A stretch of DNA of 64,000 nt from Agrobacterium fabrum str. C58. GTDB taxonomy: Bacteria; Pseudomonadota; Alphaproteobacteria; Rhizobiales; Rhizobiaceae. A program made the translations under genes and the position numbers. Position 1 is the first letter of the stretch; each line of letters begins with the position of its first letter. Location of the stretch: assembly GCF_000092025.1 (NCBI RefSeq), contig NC_003063.2, positions 1,555,501 to 1,619,500 on the forward strand, read 5' to 3'. Below the pieces are notes generated by a model that was not told the DNA's origin, searched no databases, and was given only the letters and a program-made list of their open reading frames with translations. Shown here piece by piece: positions 47,760-56,102 of the stretch.

Positions 47760-48242
47760 GTGGATACGCTCAACGACCAGCCGATTTTCGCGGCGGAACT
47801 CGTTCCGCACCGCTCGCTTGGCCGAAGGGGTTTCCGGCTGCTTCTCATCCTCACCGGATTTGCCTGCCTCATCTATGGCGGCTTTTTCCTCGCCACAGGT
47901 GCGTGGCCTATCGGCCTGTTTTTCGGGTTGGATTTCCTGCTGCTTTATATCGCCTTCCGCGCCAATTACCGGGCGGCGAAGGCACGCGAAGAGGTGAGCG
48001 TGTCGCGCACCAACCTGTCGATCCGCAAATTCTCACCCGCCGGGCGCATGGTGGAATATCGTTTCAATCCGTTCTGGGCGCGCTTCCGGGTGAGGCGGCA
48101 TGACGAGATCGGCATCGTTTCCATGCATGTGACGGGTGAGGGCCGGGCGACCGATATCGGCTCGTTCCTCAACCCGGATGATCGCGAAAGCTTTGCCAAG
48201 GCCTTCGGCGGTGCGCTGGCGACGGTGCGGCGGCGGATGTGA
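47760..48242 (+). CDS. DUF2244-family membrane protein
   Basis: The 160-residue product has two membrane segments (about residues 24-66: LLLILTGFACLIYGGFFLAT, WPIGLFFGLDFLLLYIAF) and a cytoplasmic domain (VSVSRTNLSIRKFSPAGRMVEYRFNP is typical of DUF2244). It starts with GTG after AAAGGAAAGCAAC, and is divergent from nth. The function is not known; the family is common in alphaproteobacteria. Confidence 0.83.
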   Translation: MDTLNDQPIFAAELVPHRSLGRRGFRLLLILTGFACLIYGGFFLATGAWPIGLFFGLDFLLLYIAFRANYRAAKAREEVSVSRTNLSIRKFSPAGRMVEYRFNPFWARFRVRRHDEIGIVSMHVTGEGRATDIGSFLNPDDRESFAKAFGGALATVRRRM

Positions 48243-48279
48243 GTGGGTCAGGAAGTGTCGAGGCGCGGTGGTCTCCTTC

Positions 48280-48396
48280 CTTCATCCCTGTGCTCGTCAC
48301 CGGGATCCAGCCAGCCCAAGTCTTTGGGCTGAGAAGAGTTCTTCGCCACGCGGGCGCGTGTCCGCTGGATTTCTGTGACGAGCAAAGGAATGAGGG
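48280..48396. repeat. Mosaic palindromic repeat, family 2, copy 2
   Basis: Outer arms run from CTTCATCCCTGTGCTCGTCAC to GTGACGAGCAAAGGAATGAGG; the inner hairpin is CAGCCCAAGTCTTTGGGCTG. Related to 27731-27841 and 59134-59253. It lies between DUF2244 and the AraC-Ogt gene. Confidence 0.7.
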
Positions 48397-48508
48397 TAAG
48401 TGGGTGTTCCGGCTAACGAACATTCCTTGTGTATCGTGATGCCGCGCAAGAAACGGGTGGAGACCGGCGCGCTTTAGTGGTTTTCTCTTACCCGTTAGGA
48501 GACATGCG

Positions 48509-49381
48509 ATGAACGCCAATATCATGCTGAACGAAGACATCACCCCCATCGGCTCGGATTACGATACGGTGCGCGGGGTTATCGAGCTTTTGACGCTGGA
48601 TTATCGCGAACAACCCTCCCTCGAAGCCATCGCCGCCAGGCTCGGCCAGTCGCCGACGCAATTGCAGAAGACTTTTACCCGCTGGGCCGGTCTTTCGCCC
48701 AAGGCCTTCCTGCAGGCCGTGACGCTCGATCATGCCAAGCGGCTGCTGCGCGAAGAGGACCTGCCGCTGCTTGAAACATCGATCGAGGTCGGCATGTCCG
48801 GGCCTGGCCGCCTGCATGATCTGTTCGTTACCCATGAGGCCATGTCGCCCGGCGAATGGAAGGCGAAAGGCGGCGGGCTGACGATCCGTTATGGCTTTCA
48901 CGCCTCGCCCTTCGGGCTTGCGCTGGTCATGATCACCGATCGCGGCCTTGCCGGCTGCGCCTTTGCCGATCCGGGCGACGAAAGAGCCTGTTTCGAGGAT
49001 ATGGCCGGCCGCTGGCCGAATGCGGATTACGTCGAGGATCGCGAAGCGACCGCGCCCTACGCCGCGCGCATCTTCGAACCTGCCATGTGGACGGCGGACA
49101 AGCCGCTGCGTGTGGTTTTGCTCGGCACGGATTTTCAGGTGCGGGTCTGGAAAAGCCTCCTGAAAATCCCGATGGGCCGCGCCGTCACCTATTCGAACAT
49201 TGCCTGCGATATCGGCCAGCCCACCGCATCCCGCGCCGTGGGAGCCGCAGTCGGGGCAAACCCGGTCTCGTTCGTTGTTCCCTGCCACCGTGCGGTCGGC
49301 AAAAGCGGAGCTCTGACGGGTTATCACTGGGGCCTGACGCGCAAGCGGGCGATGCTGGGATGGGAAACGGGGAAGGCGTGA
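48509..49381 (+). CDS. AraC-domain / O6-alkylguanine-DNA methyltransferase fusion
   Basis: The 290-residue product has an AraC-type HTH in the first 110 residues (SLEAIAARLGQSPTQLQKTFTRWAG, then YTLDHAKRLLR-like and ETSIEVGMSGPGRLHDLF) and a C-terminal Ogt domain with the methyl-acceptor PCHR (Cys259) and VWKSLLKIPMGRAVTYSNIA. The Ada N-terminal Zn-Cys domain that senses phosphotriesters is absent. It repairs O6-methylguanine and could regulate repair genes, but not by the Ada Cys38 switch. TAGGAGACATGCG precedes the ATG. Confidence 0.9.
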   Translation: MNANIMLNEDITPIGSDYDTVRGVIELLTLDYREQPSLEAIAARLGQSPTQLQKTFTRWAGLSPKAFLQAVTLDHAKRLLREEDLPLLETSIEVGMSGPGRLHDLFVTHEAMSPGEWKAKGGGLTIRYGFHASPFGLALVMITDRGLAGCAFADPGDERACFEDMAGRWPNADYVEDREATAPYAARIFEPAMWTADKPLRVVLLGTDFQVRVWKSLLKIPMGRAVTYSNIACDIGQPTASRAVGAAVGANPVSFVVPCHRAVGKSGALTGYHWGLTRKRAMLGWETGKA

Positions 49382-49433
49382 TCGGGTCTGAATTGTCTTT
49401 GCCGATCTCCTTGGGATCGGTTATTCTTGACCC

Positions 49434-49670
49434 ATGAAAAGCACGATTGAACTTTCCGACGATATTAAACGCCGGCTGGATATCTTGGCTGAGCGCTCGA
49501 ATTCGACACCAAGCCGCATCATAGAAGATGCGCTTTCACATGGACGTTCTCTGGCCTGGCAAGAGAAATGGACGAGCGGCGTGAGGGCGGGCTTGGCAGA
49601 GGCCGATGCAGGGGAGTTTGTCACTGAAGAAGAGATTAACGACGTTTTGAATAAATATGCCAAGGCCTGA
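49434..49670 (+). CDS. Ribbon-helix-helix antitoxin (ParD/CopG-like)
   Basis: The 78-residue product begins with the RHH strand and helices STIELSDDIKRRLDILAERS and SNSTPSRIIEDALSHG, followed by an acidic C-terminal toxin-neutralising tail ending NDVLNKYAKA. It is followed after 5 bp by a ParE-like toxin gene, giving a standard type II antitoxin-toxin order. Confidence 0.88.
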   Translation: MKSTIELSDDIKRRLDILAERSNSTPSRIIEDALSHGRSLAWQEKWTSGVRAGLAEADAGEFVTEEEINDVLNKYAKA

Positions 49671-49675
49671 AACGC

Positions 49676-49963
49676 GTGCGGTTGATTTGGACGCGCCGTT
49701 ATCTCCGGGAGCTTGACGCCATAGGCGTCTATATTGCCGAACGCAATCCGCGCGCGGCGGCAAAAGTCGTTAGAGCAATTCACCAGACCACGGCACGTCT
49801 TTTATCCGATAATCCTCATCTAGGGCGCAGCGGAGAAATCGAAGGGACCAGAGAGTTGGTTGTTCCCGGGCTTCCATACATCGTCGCGTACCGCGTTACG
49901 GAAGAACAGGTCGACATTGTGTTCGTGCAACACGCCGCCCGCGAATGGCCTGACGACGCTTAA
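49676..49963 (+). CDS. ParE/RelE-family toxin
   Basis: The 95-residue product starts at GTG. It has the ParE/RelE fold features: RLIWTRRYLRELDAIGVYIAE, HQTTARLLSDNPHLGRSGEIEGTRELVV, LPYIVAYRVTEEQVDIVFVQHAAREWP. The middle Arg-Glu-Leu-Val-Val and C-terminal block match ParE rather than mRNA-cleaving RelE, so gyrase is the likely target. Its last 4 bp overlap the end of the SorC gene on the other strand. Confidence 0.9.
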   Translation: MRLIWTRRYLRELDAIGVYIAERNPRAAAKVVRAIHQTTARLLSDNPHLGRSGEIEGTRELVVPGLPYIVAYRVTEEQVDIVFVQHAAREWPDDA

Positions 49964-50991
49964 ACCAGTTCCATCAAAGCCCGCGCCGCCGCCTCGTCGG
50001 TGATCAGCGTATTGCAGCCGATGCGCTTGATCGTGGCGCGGATGGCGATGGCGCGGTGGGCGCCGCCGGAGGCGAGCACGATGTGTTTGGCCTTGCGCAG
50101 CGTGTCGAGATCGATCGCCATGGCACGCTGATTGATCGGATGATCGACAGAGCGGCCTTCGGCATCGATGAAGTTGAACATGGTGTCGCAGACGCAGCCG
50201 GCATCGACGAGTTCGCGCAGCGTCTCCCTGGAGATGAAACCTTCCGACAGCGAGGTGGAATGCGGGCCGATATCGCCGCAGGAAACGATGGCGAGATCGA
50301 GTGTTTCGGCGAGATCGTAAAGCGTCGCGAGCCCGCATTTTTCGATCAGCGCCCGTTTGGTCTCAACGGAATCCACCAGCAACGGCGCGAGGAACATGTA
50401 ACATTCCGCCCCGAGCGCGCTTGCCAGCCGCCAGGTGTAATCAAGCGGATTGGTCTGGTGCACGGCGACGATACCGCCGAGCAGTGAGACGACCTTGCAG
50501 TTTTCCCGCCGCGGCGGGCGGAAACTGGAGAGCGAGGCAGTCATGGTGCGCCCCCAGCCGACGCCGATGGTGGCGCCGTTCGGCACCACTTCGGAGAGGA
50601 ACTGCCCGAGGGCGAGGCCGACGGCCTTGGCGGTGCCTTCCGCGCTTGTCTTGCTGGCGGTAGATGGGCTGGCGGTAGATGGGCCGGCGGGAGACGGGCC
50701 GGGCGAGGGGATGATGACGGCCTCATCAAGTCCGTAGGCTGCCTCCAGCTGGCCGGCCAGCGAGACGAAATCCTCGATGCCCTCATTGATCCAGATCTGC
50801 ACTTCGGAGCGTTTCATCGCCTCGTCGAGCAGGCGGATGACGGTGGAACGGCTGATCCCGAGTCTTTCGGCGACATCCTTCTGCGTCATGCCCTGGTTAT
50901 AATAGAGCCATGCCGCGCGCAGCCTCAGCGAAGCCGCTTCCGAATAGGTCGTATGGGTCTCTCTTCTCAGTTTCGCCACGGTTTTCGCCAT
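49960..50991 (-). CDS. SorC-family regulator (EryD-like) with a repeat insertion
   Basis: The 343-residue product has a sigma-like HTH (LRLRAAWLYYNQGMTQKDVAERLGISRSTVIRLL split at residues 22-56) and a SorC sugar-binding domain (TIGVGWGRTMTASLSSF, AIVSCGDIGPHSTSL). Residues 95-113 form a Pro/Ser/Ala/Thr insertion made by a 15-bp tandem repeat. AAGGA touches the ATG at 50991. The gene is divergent from transaldolase (195 bp between the start codons), so a pentose or tetrose phosphate effector is plausible. It lies tail-to-tail with the ParE gene. Confidence 0.87.
   Translation of the reverse strand: MAKTVAKLRRETHTTYSEAASLRLRAAWLYYNQGMTQKDVAERLGISRSTVIRLLDEAMKRSEVQIWINEGIEDFVSLAGQLEAAYGLDEAVIIPSPGPSPAGPSTASPSTASKTSAEGTAKAVGLALGQFLSEVVPNGATIGVGWGRTMTASLSSFRPPRRENCKVVSLLGGIVAVHQTNPLDYTWRLASALGAECYMFLAPLLVDSVETKRALIEKCGLATLYDLAETLDLAIVSCGDIGPHSTSLSEGFISRETLRELVDAGCVCDTMFNFIDAEGRSVDHPINQRAMAIDLDTLRKAKHIVLASGGAHRAIAIRATIKRIGCNTLITDEAAARALMELV
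50653..50709. repeat. 15-bp tandem repeat within the SorC coding sequence
   Basis: Units start at 50653, 50668 and 50683, with a partial fourth at 50698. The first two are identical (GCTGGCGGTAGATGG). The period of five codons keeps the frame and yields Pro-Ser-Thr-Ala-Ser repeats. Confidence 0.85.
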
Positions 50992-51035
50992 TCCTTATGT
51001 GCGGTCGAGTATCGCAGGCATGAAACTTATGTCAA

Positions 51036-51048
51036 TTGCGATGCGCAA
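51036..51048. promoter_or_regulatory. Candidate operator in the SorC/tal divergent region
   Basis: TTGCG-ATG-CGCAA has 5-bp arms and lies 5 bp before a TTGACT box that could drive tal. A SorC-type site is plausible. Confidence 0.4.
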
Positions 51049-51053
51049 ATGTC

Positions 51054-51083
51054 TTGACTTTCGACCGCGCCGCTTGCGATAGT
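51054..51083 (+). promoter_or_regulatory. Candidate tal promoter
   Basis: TTGACT (51054-51059) with an 18-bp spacer to GATAGT (51078-51083) gives a fair -35 and an acceptable -10, about 105 bp before the tal start. Confidence 0.4.
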
Positions 51084-51186
51084 CGGAGCCGGACAGAACC
51101 GTGATTTCGGCCTTGGGCGCACCCCTGGTGCGGGAACGAAAAGACGGCTGAGCAAGTTTACCAGAGATCATGAAGGATCATTCGCC

Positions 51187-52152
51187 ATGACGTCCAAACT
51201 CGAACAACTTCGCGCCATCACCACGGTCGTTGCCGATACCGGCGACATCGAGGCGGTAGCACGCCTGAAGCCGGTGGATTGCACCACCAACCCGACCATC
51301 GTTCTCAAAGCGCTCGGCACGCCGGCCTTTGCCGATGCGGTGAAGGAAGCTGTCGCCTGGGGCAGGAAGCAGGGCGGCCAGTCCGACGCCGTCGTTGCCG
51401 CCGTTGCCGACCGTCTGGCGATTTCCGTCGGTGCAGCTCTTGCCGGTCTCGTTCCCGGCCGTGTGTCGACCGAGGTCGATGCCGACCTGTCCTTCGACAC
51501 GCAGGCTTCCATCACCAAGGCACGCCACATCATCGCCTCCTATAAGGAGCGCGGCATCGAGCGTGAACGCATCCTCATCAAGCTGGCCTCCACATGGGAA
51601 GGCATCAAGGCTGCCGAAGTTCTGCAGTCCGAAGGCATCGACTGCAACCTGACGCTGCTGTTCTCGCAGGCACAGGCGATTGCCTGCGCCGAAGCCAAGG
51701 CTTTCCTTATCTCGCCCTTCGTCGGCCGTATCCTCGACTGGTACAAGAAATCGACCGGCGAGACCTACACTGCCGAGACAGATCCGGGCGTCGTTTCGGT
51801 GCGCAGCATCTACAATTATTACAAGGCGAATGGCATCGGCACCGTTGTCATGGGCGCCTCCTTCCGCAATGTTGGCGAAATCGAAGCGCTGGCCGGTTGC
51901 GACCGCCTGACGATCAGCCCGGCGCTGCTCGAAGAGCTGGACAAGGACAATGGCAAGCTCGAGCGCAAGCTTTCGCCTGACAATGTCAAGGCCGAGGCGC
52001 TGCAGTCGCTCGATGAAAAGGCGTTCCGCTGGGCGATGAACGAAGACGCGATGGCAACCGAGAAGCTTTCCGAAGGCATCCGCCTGTTCGCCAAGGATCT
52101 GGTTACGCTGCGCGAGATGGTCCGCAAGGAGCTGACGGCCGCTGCCGCCTGA
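51187..52152 (+). CDS. tal: Transaldolase
   Basis: The 321-residue enzyme of the pentose phosphate pathway exchanges a dihydroxyacetone unit between sedoheptulose-7-phosphate and glyceraldehyde-3-phosphate. The Schiff-base Lys is Lys132 in [13 protein letters not shown], the same number as in E. coli TalB. The N-terminal motif DCTTNPTI and [16 protein letters not shown] fit the long (TalA/B) form. A strong ribosome site precedes the ATG. It is divergent from a SorC-family regulator. Confidence 0.94.
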   Translation: MTSKLEQLRAITTVVADTGDIEAVARLKPVDCTTNPTIVLKALGTPAFADAVKEAVAWGRKQGGQSDAVVAAVADRLAISVGAALAGLVPGRVSTEVDADLSFDTQASITKARHIIASYKERGIERERILIKLASTWEGIKAAEVLQSEGIDCNLTLLFSQAQAIACAEAKAFLISPFVGRILDWYKKSTGETYTAETDPGVVSVRSIYNYYKANGIGTVVMGASFRNVGEIEALAGCDRLTISPALLEELDKDNGKLERKLSPDNVKAEALQSLDEKAFRWAMNEDAMATEKLSEGIRLFAKDLVTLREMVRKELTAAAA

Positions 52153-52217
52153 CAAAAAAAGGGGGGAACCATCTGCGTTCCCCTCGCGTTTACCAGACAT
52201 AATCTCCAGTCAATTGA

Positions 52218-52251
52218 AACGCGATCGGGCCCCTGCCGGTCGCGTTTTTTT
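52218..52251 (+). terminator. Terminator after tal
   Basis: AACGCGA (52218-52224) pairs with TCGCGTT (52240-52246), extended by inner CGG/CCG pairing, and is followed by TTTTT. It lies between tal and the convergent IclR gene. Confidence 0.75.
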
Positions 52252-52258
52252 GTGCCCT

Positions 52259-53026
52259 TCAGACGTTTCCCGTCACCACTTCTGAGATGCGTTTTGCCGC
52301 ATCGCGGATCAGCTGTTCGCAAGTCTCGCGCGTCGGGGCCGTGCCGCCGAGCGTGGTAATATAGGGGCAGGTGATGACGGCGAGTGCGGTGCCGTCCAGC
52401 GTCAGAATCGGGGCGGAAATGTTGCGCACGCCCGCCGTCTGCAAGCTGTCCATGGATTCAAAACCGTTGCTGCGCACCTGCCGCAGCCGCTCGGCAAGGT
52501 CCGCCGGCACGGTCTCGCCGCTGCCGCGCACCTGTTCGGTCATCATGATCTCGCGCTGCGCCTCTGTCTGGAAGGCCAGAAGCACATGGCCGGAGCCGGT
52601 GTGGAACAGGCTCATCTGCGCGCCGACCCGCATGGACATGGCCCAATAGGTGGCGGATTCCTGCTGGGCGATGACAACGACGCTGCCGCGGTCATAAACG
52701 GCAAGGTGACAGGCCTGTTCGGCGCTTGCGGAGAAATCCCGCATCACAGGTGCGGCGAAGGACACGAGCCGGCGGATCGGTGCATGGAAATGCGCCAGCC
52801 CGAACATTTTCAGCGTCAACGAAAACCGGTCGCCGTCGAGCCGCTGCACGTAACCCCGGCGCACCAGACGGTCCAGCATGCGGTACAGTTCGTTGGGGCT
52901 TTTGCCGATCGCCTTGGCGATCTCGATCTGCGTCAGCCCGCCATCCGTGCGGGCCAGAAGCTCGAGAATGTCCAGGCCCTTGTCGAGGGCGGGGGCGCGG
53001 TATCTTTCGCTGTCGTCGTCGGTCAT
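52259..53026 (-). CDS. IclR-family transcriptional regulator
   Basis: The 255-residue product has a winged HTH (APALDKGLDILELLARTDGG, TQIEIAKAIGKSPNELYRML) and an IclR effector domain (GSVVVIAQQESATYWAMSM; GTGSGHVLLAFQTE-like HTGSGHVLLAF). It is divergent from an SDR dehydrogenase gene 198 bp away with CATATGAAT repeats between, so it probably controls that gene. The ligand is not predictable; IclR proteins often bind aromatic or uronate intermediates. Confidence 0.9.
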   Translation of the reverse strand: MTDDDSERYRAPALDKGLDILELLARTDGGLTQIEIAKAIGKSPNELYRMLDRLVRRGYVQRLDGDRFSLTLKMFGLAHFHAPIRRLVSFAAPVMRDFSASAEQACHLAVYDRGSVVVIAQQESATYWAMSMRVGAQMSLFHTGSGHVLLAFQTEAQREIMMTEQVRGSGETVPADLAERLRQVRSNGFESMDSLQTAGVRNISAPILTLDGTALAVITCPYITTLGGTAPTRETCEQLIRDAAKRISEVVTGNV

Positions 53027-53112
53027 CTGGCCTCAATGGTGTTTCTGATGCGTGCCGGGCGGGGGTGCCTTAAAATATGGTTGCCCGATACCCCACATCC
53101 GCGCAAGTTTGC

Positions 53113-53147
53113 TTGACGCCATATGAATACCGCGTTTACATATGAAT
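53113..53147 (+). promoter_or_regulatory. SDR promoter overlapped by CATATGAAT direct repeats
   Basis: TTGACG (53113-53118) is followed 17 bp later by TTACAT (53136-53141). Two exact CATATGAAT copies (53120-53128, 53139-53147) lie 19 bp apart, and CCATATTTG at 53155 is a partial third. They fall on one DNA face class and could be IclR sites. Confidence 0.45.
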
Positions 53148-53223
53148 TGTCGATCCATATTTGAGATCACTGAAATTCAACGGCTCGGCCACGCTGGCGG
53201 TCGGCTTTAGCGGGAGGCTATTC

Positions 53224-53955
53224 ATGGTGCAGGATTTTAACGGCCGGACAGTGGTGATCACCGCCGCCGGTCAGGGTATCGGCCGGGCGACGGCGGAGCG
53301 TTTCATATCGCTCGGCGCGCGCGTCATCGCCACCGATATCAACGAGCAGGCGCTTTCCACCCTGAAGGGTGCGGAAACGCGGGTTCTAAACGTGCTTGAC
53401 GGTGATGGCGTCGAGGATTTCGCAGCCGATATCGGCCATGCCGACGTGCTGTTCAACTGCGCCGGCTTCGTCCATTCCGGCACCATTCTCGATTGTGAAG
53501 AGAAGGACTGGGATTTCTCCTTCGACCTCAACGCCAAGGCGATGTATCGCACCTGCCGCGCCTTCCTGCCCGGCATGCTGGAAAAGGGCAAGGGCGCGAT
53601 CGTCAACATGTCATCGGTTGCGTCAAGCGTGAAGGGCGTGCCGAACCGTTTCGCCTATACGGCTTCCAAGGCGGCCGTGGTGGGTCTCACCAAGGCCATC
53701 GCCGCCGATTTCGTCACCAAGGGCATTCGCTGCAACGCCATTTGCCCCGGCACGGTCGATAGCCCGTCCTTGCATGACCGCCTGCGCGCCACCGGCAATT
53801 ACGAACAGGCGTTGGCGGATTTCATCGCCCGCCAGCCGATGGGCCGCATCGCCACACCGGAAGAAATCGCAGCGCTCGTCACCTATCTCGCTTCCGACGA
53901 GGCAGGTTTCACCACCGGCCAGATTCATGTGATCGATGGCGGCTGGACGGGCTGA
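53224..53955 (+). CDS. Short-chain dehydrogenase/reductase
   Basis: The 243-residue SDR has the cofactor motif TAAGQGIG, the NCAG-type motif LFNCAGFVHSG, catalytic Ser (MSSVASS) and Tyr-x3-Lys (YTASK), and ends with the HVIDGGWTG sequence. An acidic residue after beta-2 (ATDINEQ) suggests NAD rather than NADP. The pattern resembles 2-keto-3-deoxy-L-fuconate dehydrogenase or 3-hydroxybutyrate dehydrogenase type 2. GCGGGAGGC precedes the ATG. Confidence 0.85.
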   Translation: MVQDFNGRTVVITAAGQGIGRATAERFISLGARVIATDINEQALSTLKGAETRVLNVLDGDGVEDFAADIGHADVLFNCAGFVHSGTILDCEEKDWDFSFDLNAKAMYRTCRAFLPGMLEKGKGAIVNMSSVASSVKGVPNRFAYTASKAAVVGLTKAIAADFVTKGIRCNAICPGTVDSPSLHDRLRATGNYEQALADFIARQPMGRIATPEEIAALVTYLASDEAGFTTGQIHVIDGGWTG

Positions 53956-53974
53956 TTATCGGTATGGGAAAGAG

Positions 53975-54007
53975 AAAAGGCGACCGGTGAAAACCGGTCG
54001 CCTTTTT
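53975..54007. terminator. Bidirectional terminator between the SDR and DUF1328 genes
   Basis: AAAGGCGACCGGT pairs perfectly with ACCGGTCGCCTTT around a GAAA tetraloop, with T-runs available on both strands. It serves the convergent SDR and DUF1328 genes. Confidence 0.85.
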
Positions 54008-54010
54008 CGT

Positions 54011-54184
54011 TCAGACGATGGCGCTGCCGGCCATCAGTGCAAGCACGAGGAAGACCAGGAAAATCACCACGGCGATGAAGAACAGAATACGGGCCACGCC
54101 CGCCGCCGCCGCGGAAATGCCGGTAAAGCCGAATACGCCTGCGATCAAAGAAATAACGAAGAAAATAAGAGCCCACTTCAGCAT
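54011..54184 (-). CDS. DUF1328-family small membrane protein
   Basis: The 57-residue product is almost wholly hydrophobic: [20 protein letters not shown], then [25 protein letters not shown]. This is the YtjA/DUF1328 pattern of two transmembrane segments with the [11 protein letters not shown] turn. The ATG at 54184 follows AAAGGGGAAGCGCC. The function is unknown; family members are often stress-induced. It is easily missed because of its size. Confidence 0.85.
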   Translation of the reverse strand: MLKWALIFFVISLIAGVFGFTGISAAAAGVARILFFIAVVIFLVFLVLALMAGSAIV

Positions 54185-54351
54185 GGCGCTTCCCCTTTTG
54201 CATAATTTGCCAAGCCCGCCGCCCCGCGACAGGCTCAGCAAAATGACGCGCAAAAGGCGAAAATGTTCCACACGCCCGCAAAAATCGTTGTTCTCGAGCG
54301 TGTCCAGCAAAAGTGCGTTAGCGGTTTTGCGTCTGCAAAAAAGCAAAGAGA

Positions 54352-54393
54352 TAGAGCATTTCAGGTGAACCGGCTTTCACCGGAAATGCTCTA
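54352..54393 (-). terminator. Terminator/repeat at the end of sitABCD
   Basis: TAGAGCATTTC (54352-54362) pairs with GAAATGCTCTA (54383-54393), with a second inner stem GGTGAA/TTTCACC. It overlaps the sitD stop and on the minus strand is followed by ATCTCTTTGCTTTTTT. The AGAGCATTTC palindrome is of a type repeated in rhizobial genomes. Confidence 0.7.
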
Positions 54394-55245
54394 GAAGCCT
54401 GTTTCCCTTGCCGCGTCCGTCCGCCGGGCCTTCCAGGTGGTGCGGATGAAGGTGGCGACGAAAGCAAGGCTCATGAACATCACGATGGTGGGAGCCGGCG
54501 CACTGTCGATCAGGAAGCTCACCCATATGCCCGAAAGCGATGAGGCAACCGCCACCGCAATGGCCGCCAGCATCATGGCGGAAAACCGCCGGGTCAGCAG
54601 GAAGGCGATTGCGCCTGGTGTCACCAGCATGGCGACCGAGAGGATGATGCCCACTGCCTTCAATGCACCGACGACGGTGAGCGACAGAATCATCAGCAGG
54701 CCATAATGCAGCACGCGCACCGGCAGGCCGATGGCTTTGGCATGCTGCGCATCAAAGGCGTTGACCAAGAGGTCCTTGCGCAGGATGCCAAGGAACAGCG
54801 TGGCAAAAAGCGCGATCAGACCCGTCTCCAGCATGTCTTTGGGTGCAATGCCCAGCATGTCGCCGAAGAGAATATGGTCGAGATGCATGTCGCTCTGCAC
54901 CTTCACATACAGCACCAGCCCCAGCCCGAACATGCCGGAAAAGACGATGCCCAGCACCGTATCTTCCTTGATGCGGCTGTTTTCCTTGATGAAACCGGTG
55001 CCGAGCGCACAGATCATGCCGGCGATGAAAGCGCCGATGGAGAGCGGTATTCCGGCGATATAGGCCACCACCACGCCGGGCAGCACGGCATGGGAGACCG
55101 CATCCCCCATCAGCGACCAGCCCTTCAGCACCAGAAAACAGGACAGCATCGCCATCGGCACCGCGATCATGAGTGTAATGACGAAGGCATATTGCATGAA
55201 GGGCAGCTGAAACGGCAGGATGGCGAGTTCGAGAGTGTCGCTCAC
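54391..55245 (-). CDS. sitD: Manganese/iron ABC importer permease
   Basis: The 284-residue ABC-3 family permease has about eight membrane segments, with family motifs GMALGDALSHAVLPG-like (LMGDAVSHAVLPGVVVAY) and DAQHAKAIGLPVRVLHYGL. It starts at GTG after GGAGGAAACGCC, sharing GTGA with the sitC stop. It ends the sitABCD operon. Confidence 0.92.
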   Translation of the reverse strand: MSDTLELAILPFQLPFMQYAFVITLMIAVPMAMLSCFLVLKGWSLMGDAVSHAVLPGVVVAYIAGIPLSIGAFIAGMICALGTGFIKENSRIKEDTVLGIVFSGMFGLGLVLYVKVQSDMHLDHILFGDMLGIAPKDMLETGLIALFATLFLGILRKDLLVNAFDAQHAKAIGLPVRVLHYGLLMILSLTVVGALKAVGIILSVAMLVTPGAIAFLLTRRFSAMMLAAIAVAVASSLSGIWVSFLIDSAPAPTIVMFMSLAFVATFIRTTWKARRTDAARETGF

Positions 55246-56102
55246 GGCGTTTCCTCCAGTGCCTTGCGGGCCTTGGCGCGGGACGCGAGCAGGCCGTGCT
55301 TGGGCGCAAAAACGAAGGCGGCAAGGAAGATCGCCGTCTGCAGCACGACGATGACACCGCCGGTGGCGCCATCGAGAAAATAGCTGAGATAGGCGCCAAC
55401 GAAGCTGGTGGCCGCACCGATGATCAGGCTCATCAGGATCAGCCGTTCGAAACGGTCGGTCAGGAGATAGGCGGTGGCGCCCGGCGTCACCACCATGGCG
55501 ACAACGAGGAAGGCTCCGACCGTCTGCAAAGCGGCGACCGTGGAGGCGGCGAGCAGGGTGAAGAAGATCACCTTCAGCACTTCCGGTTTCAGCCCCACGG
55601 TGCGGGCATGGTTCTCATCAAAGAATACGACCATGAAATCGCGCCATTTCAGCGCCAGCACGAGGAGGCTGATGCCGCCGATCAGTGCCAGCTGGATGGT
55701 GTCTTCCGCCGTGATCGCCAGAATATTGCCGAGCACGATGGTCTGGATATTCACCGACGTGGGCGAGAGCGACACCATGAACAGGCCAAGCCCGAAAAAC
55801 GAGGTGAAGATCAGGCCGATGATCGCGTCTTCCTTGAGGCGAGTCTTCTGGTTCAGGAACAGCATGGAACCGGCTGCAAGCCCGCCGGAAAGAAAGGCAC
55901 CCAGCGAAAAGGGCAGGCCGAGCATATAGGCCCCGGCCACACCGGGGACGATGGCATGGGAAAGCGCATCGCCGATCAGCGACCAGCCCTTCAGCATCAG
56001 ATAGGCGGAGAGAAAACCGCAGACACCGCCCACCAGCGCGCTGACCCAGATGGCGTTCAGCATATAGCCATAGGTGAATGGCTCAAGAAGGCTGTTTATC
56101 AT
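55242..56102 (-). CDS. sitC: Manganese/iron ABC importer permease
   Basis: The 286-residue ABC-3 permease has [20 protein letters not shown] and [20 protein letters not shown]. The ATG at 56102 ([14 protein letters not shown]) was preferred because it begins at the usual family N terminus; this gives a 20-bp overlap with sitB. An ATG at 56147 is possible but would overlap more. Confidence 0.91.
   Translation of the reverse strand: MINSLLEPFTYGYMLNAIWVSALVGGVCGFLSAYLMLKGWSLIGDALSHAIVPGVAGAYMLGLPFSLGAFLSGGLAAGSMLFLNQKTRLKEDAIIGLIFTSFFGLGLFMVSLSPTSVNIQTIVLGNILAITAEDTIQLALIGGISLLVLALKWRDFMVVFFDENHARTVGLKPEVLKVIFFTLLAASTVAALQTVGAFLVVAMVVTPGATAYLLTDRFERLILMSLIIGAATSFVGAYLSYFLDGATGGVIVVLQTAIFLAAFVFAPKHGLLASRAKARKALEETP

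Noticed and set aside
50653..50709. CRISPR-like repeat
   Set aside because: The units are contiguous without spacers, 15 bp long and in frame with the regulator gene. No cas genes are present. It is a coding tandem repeat.
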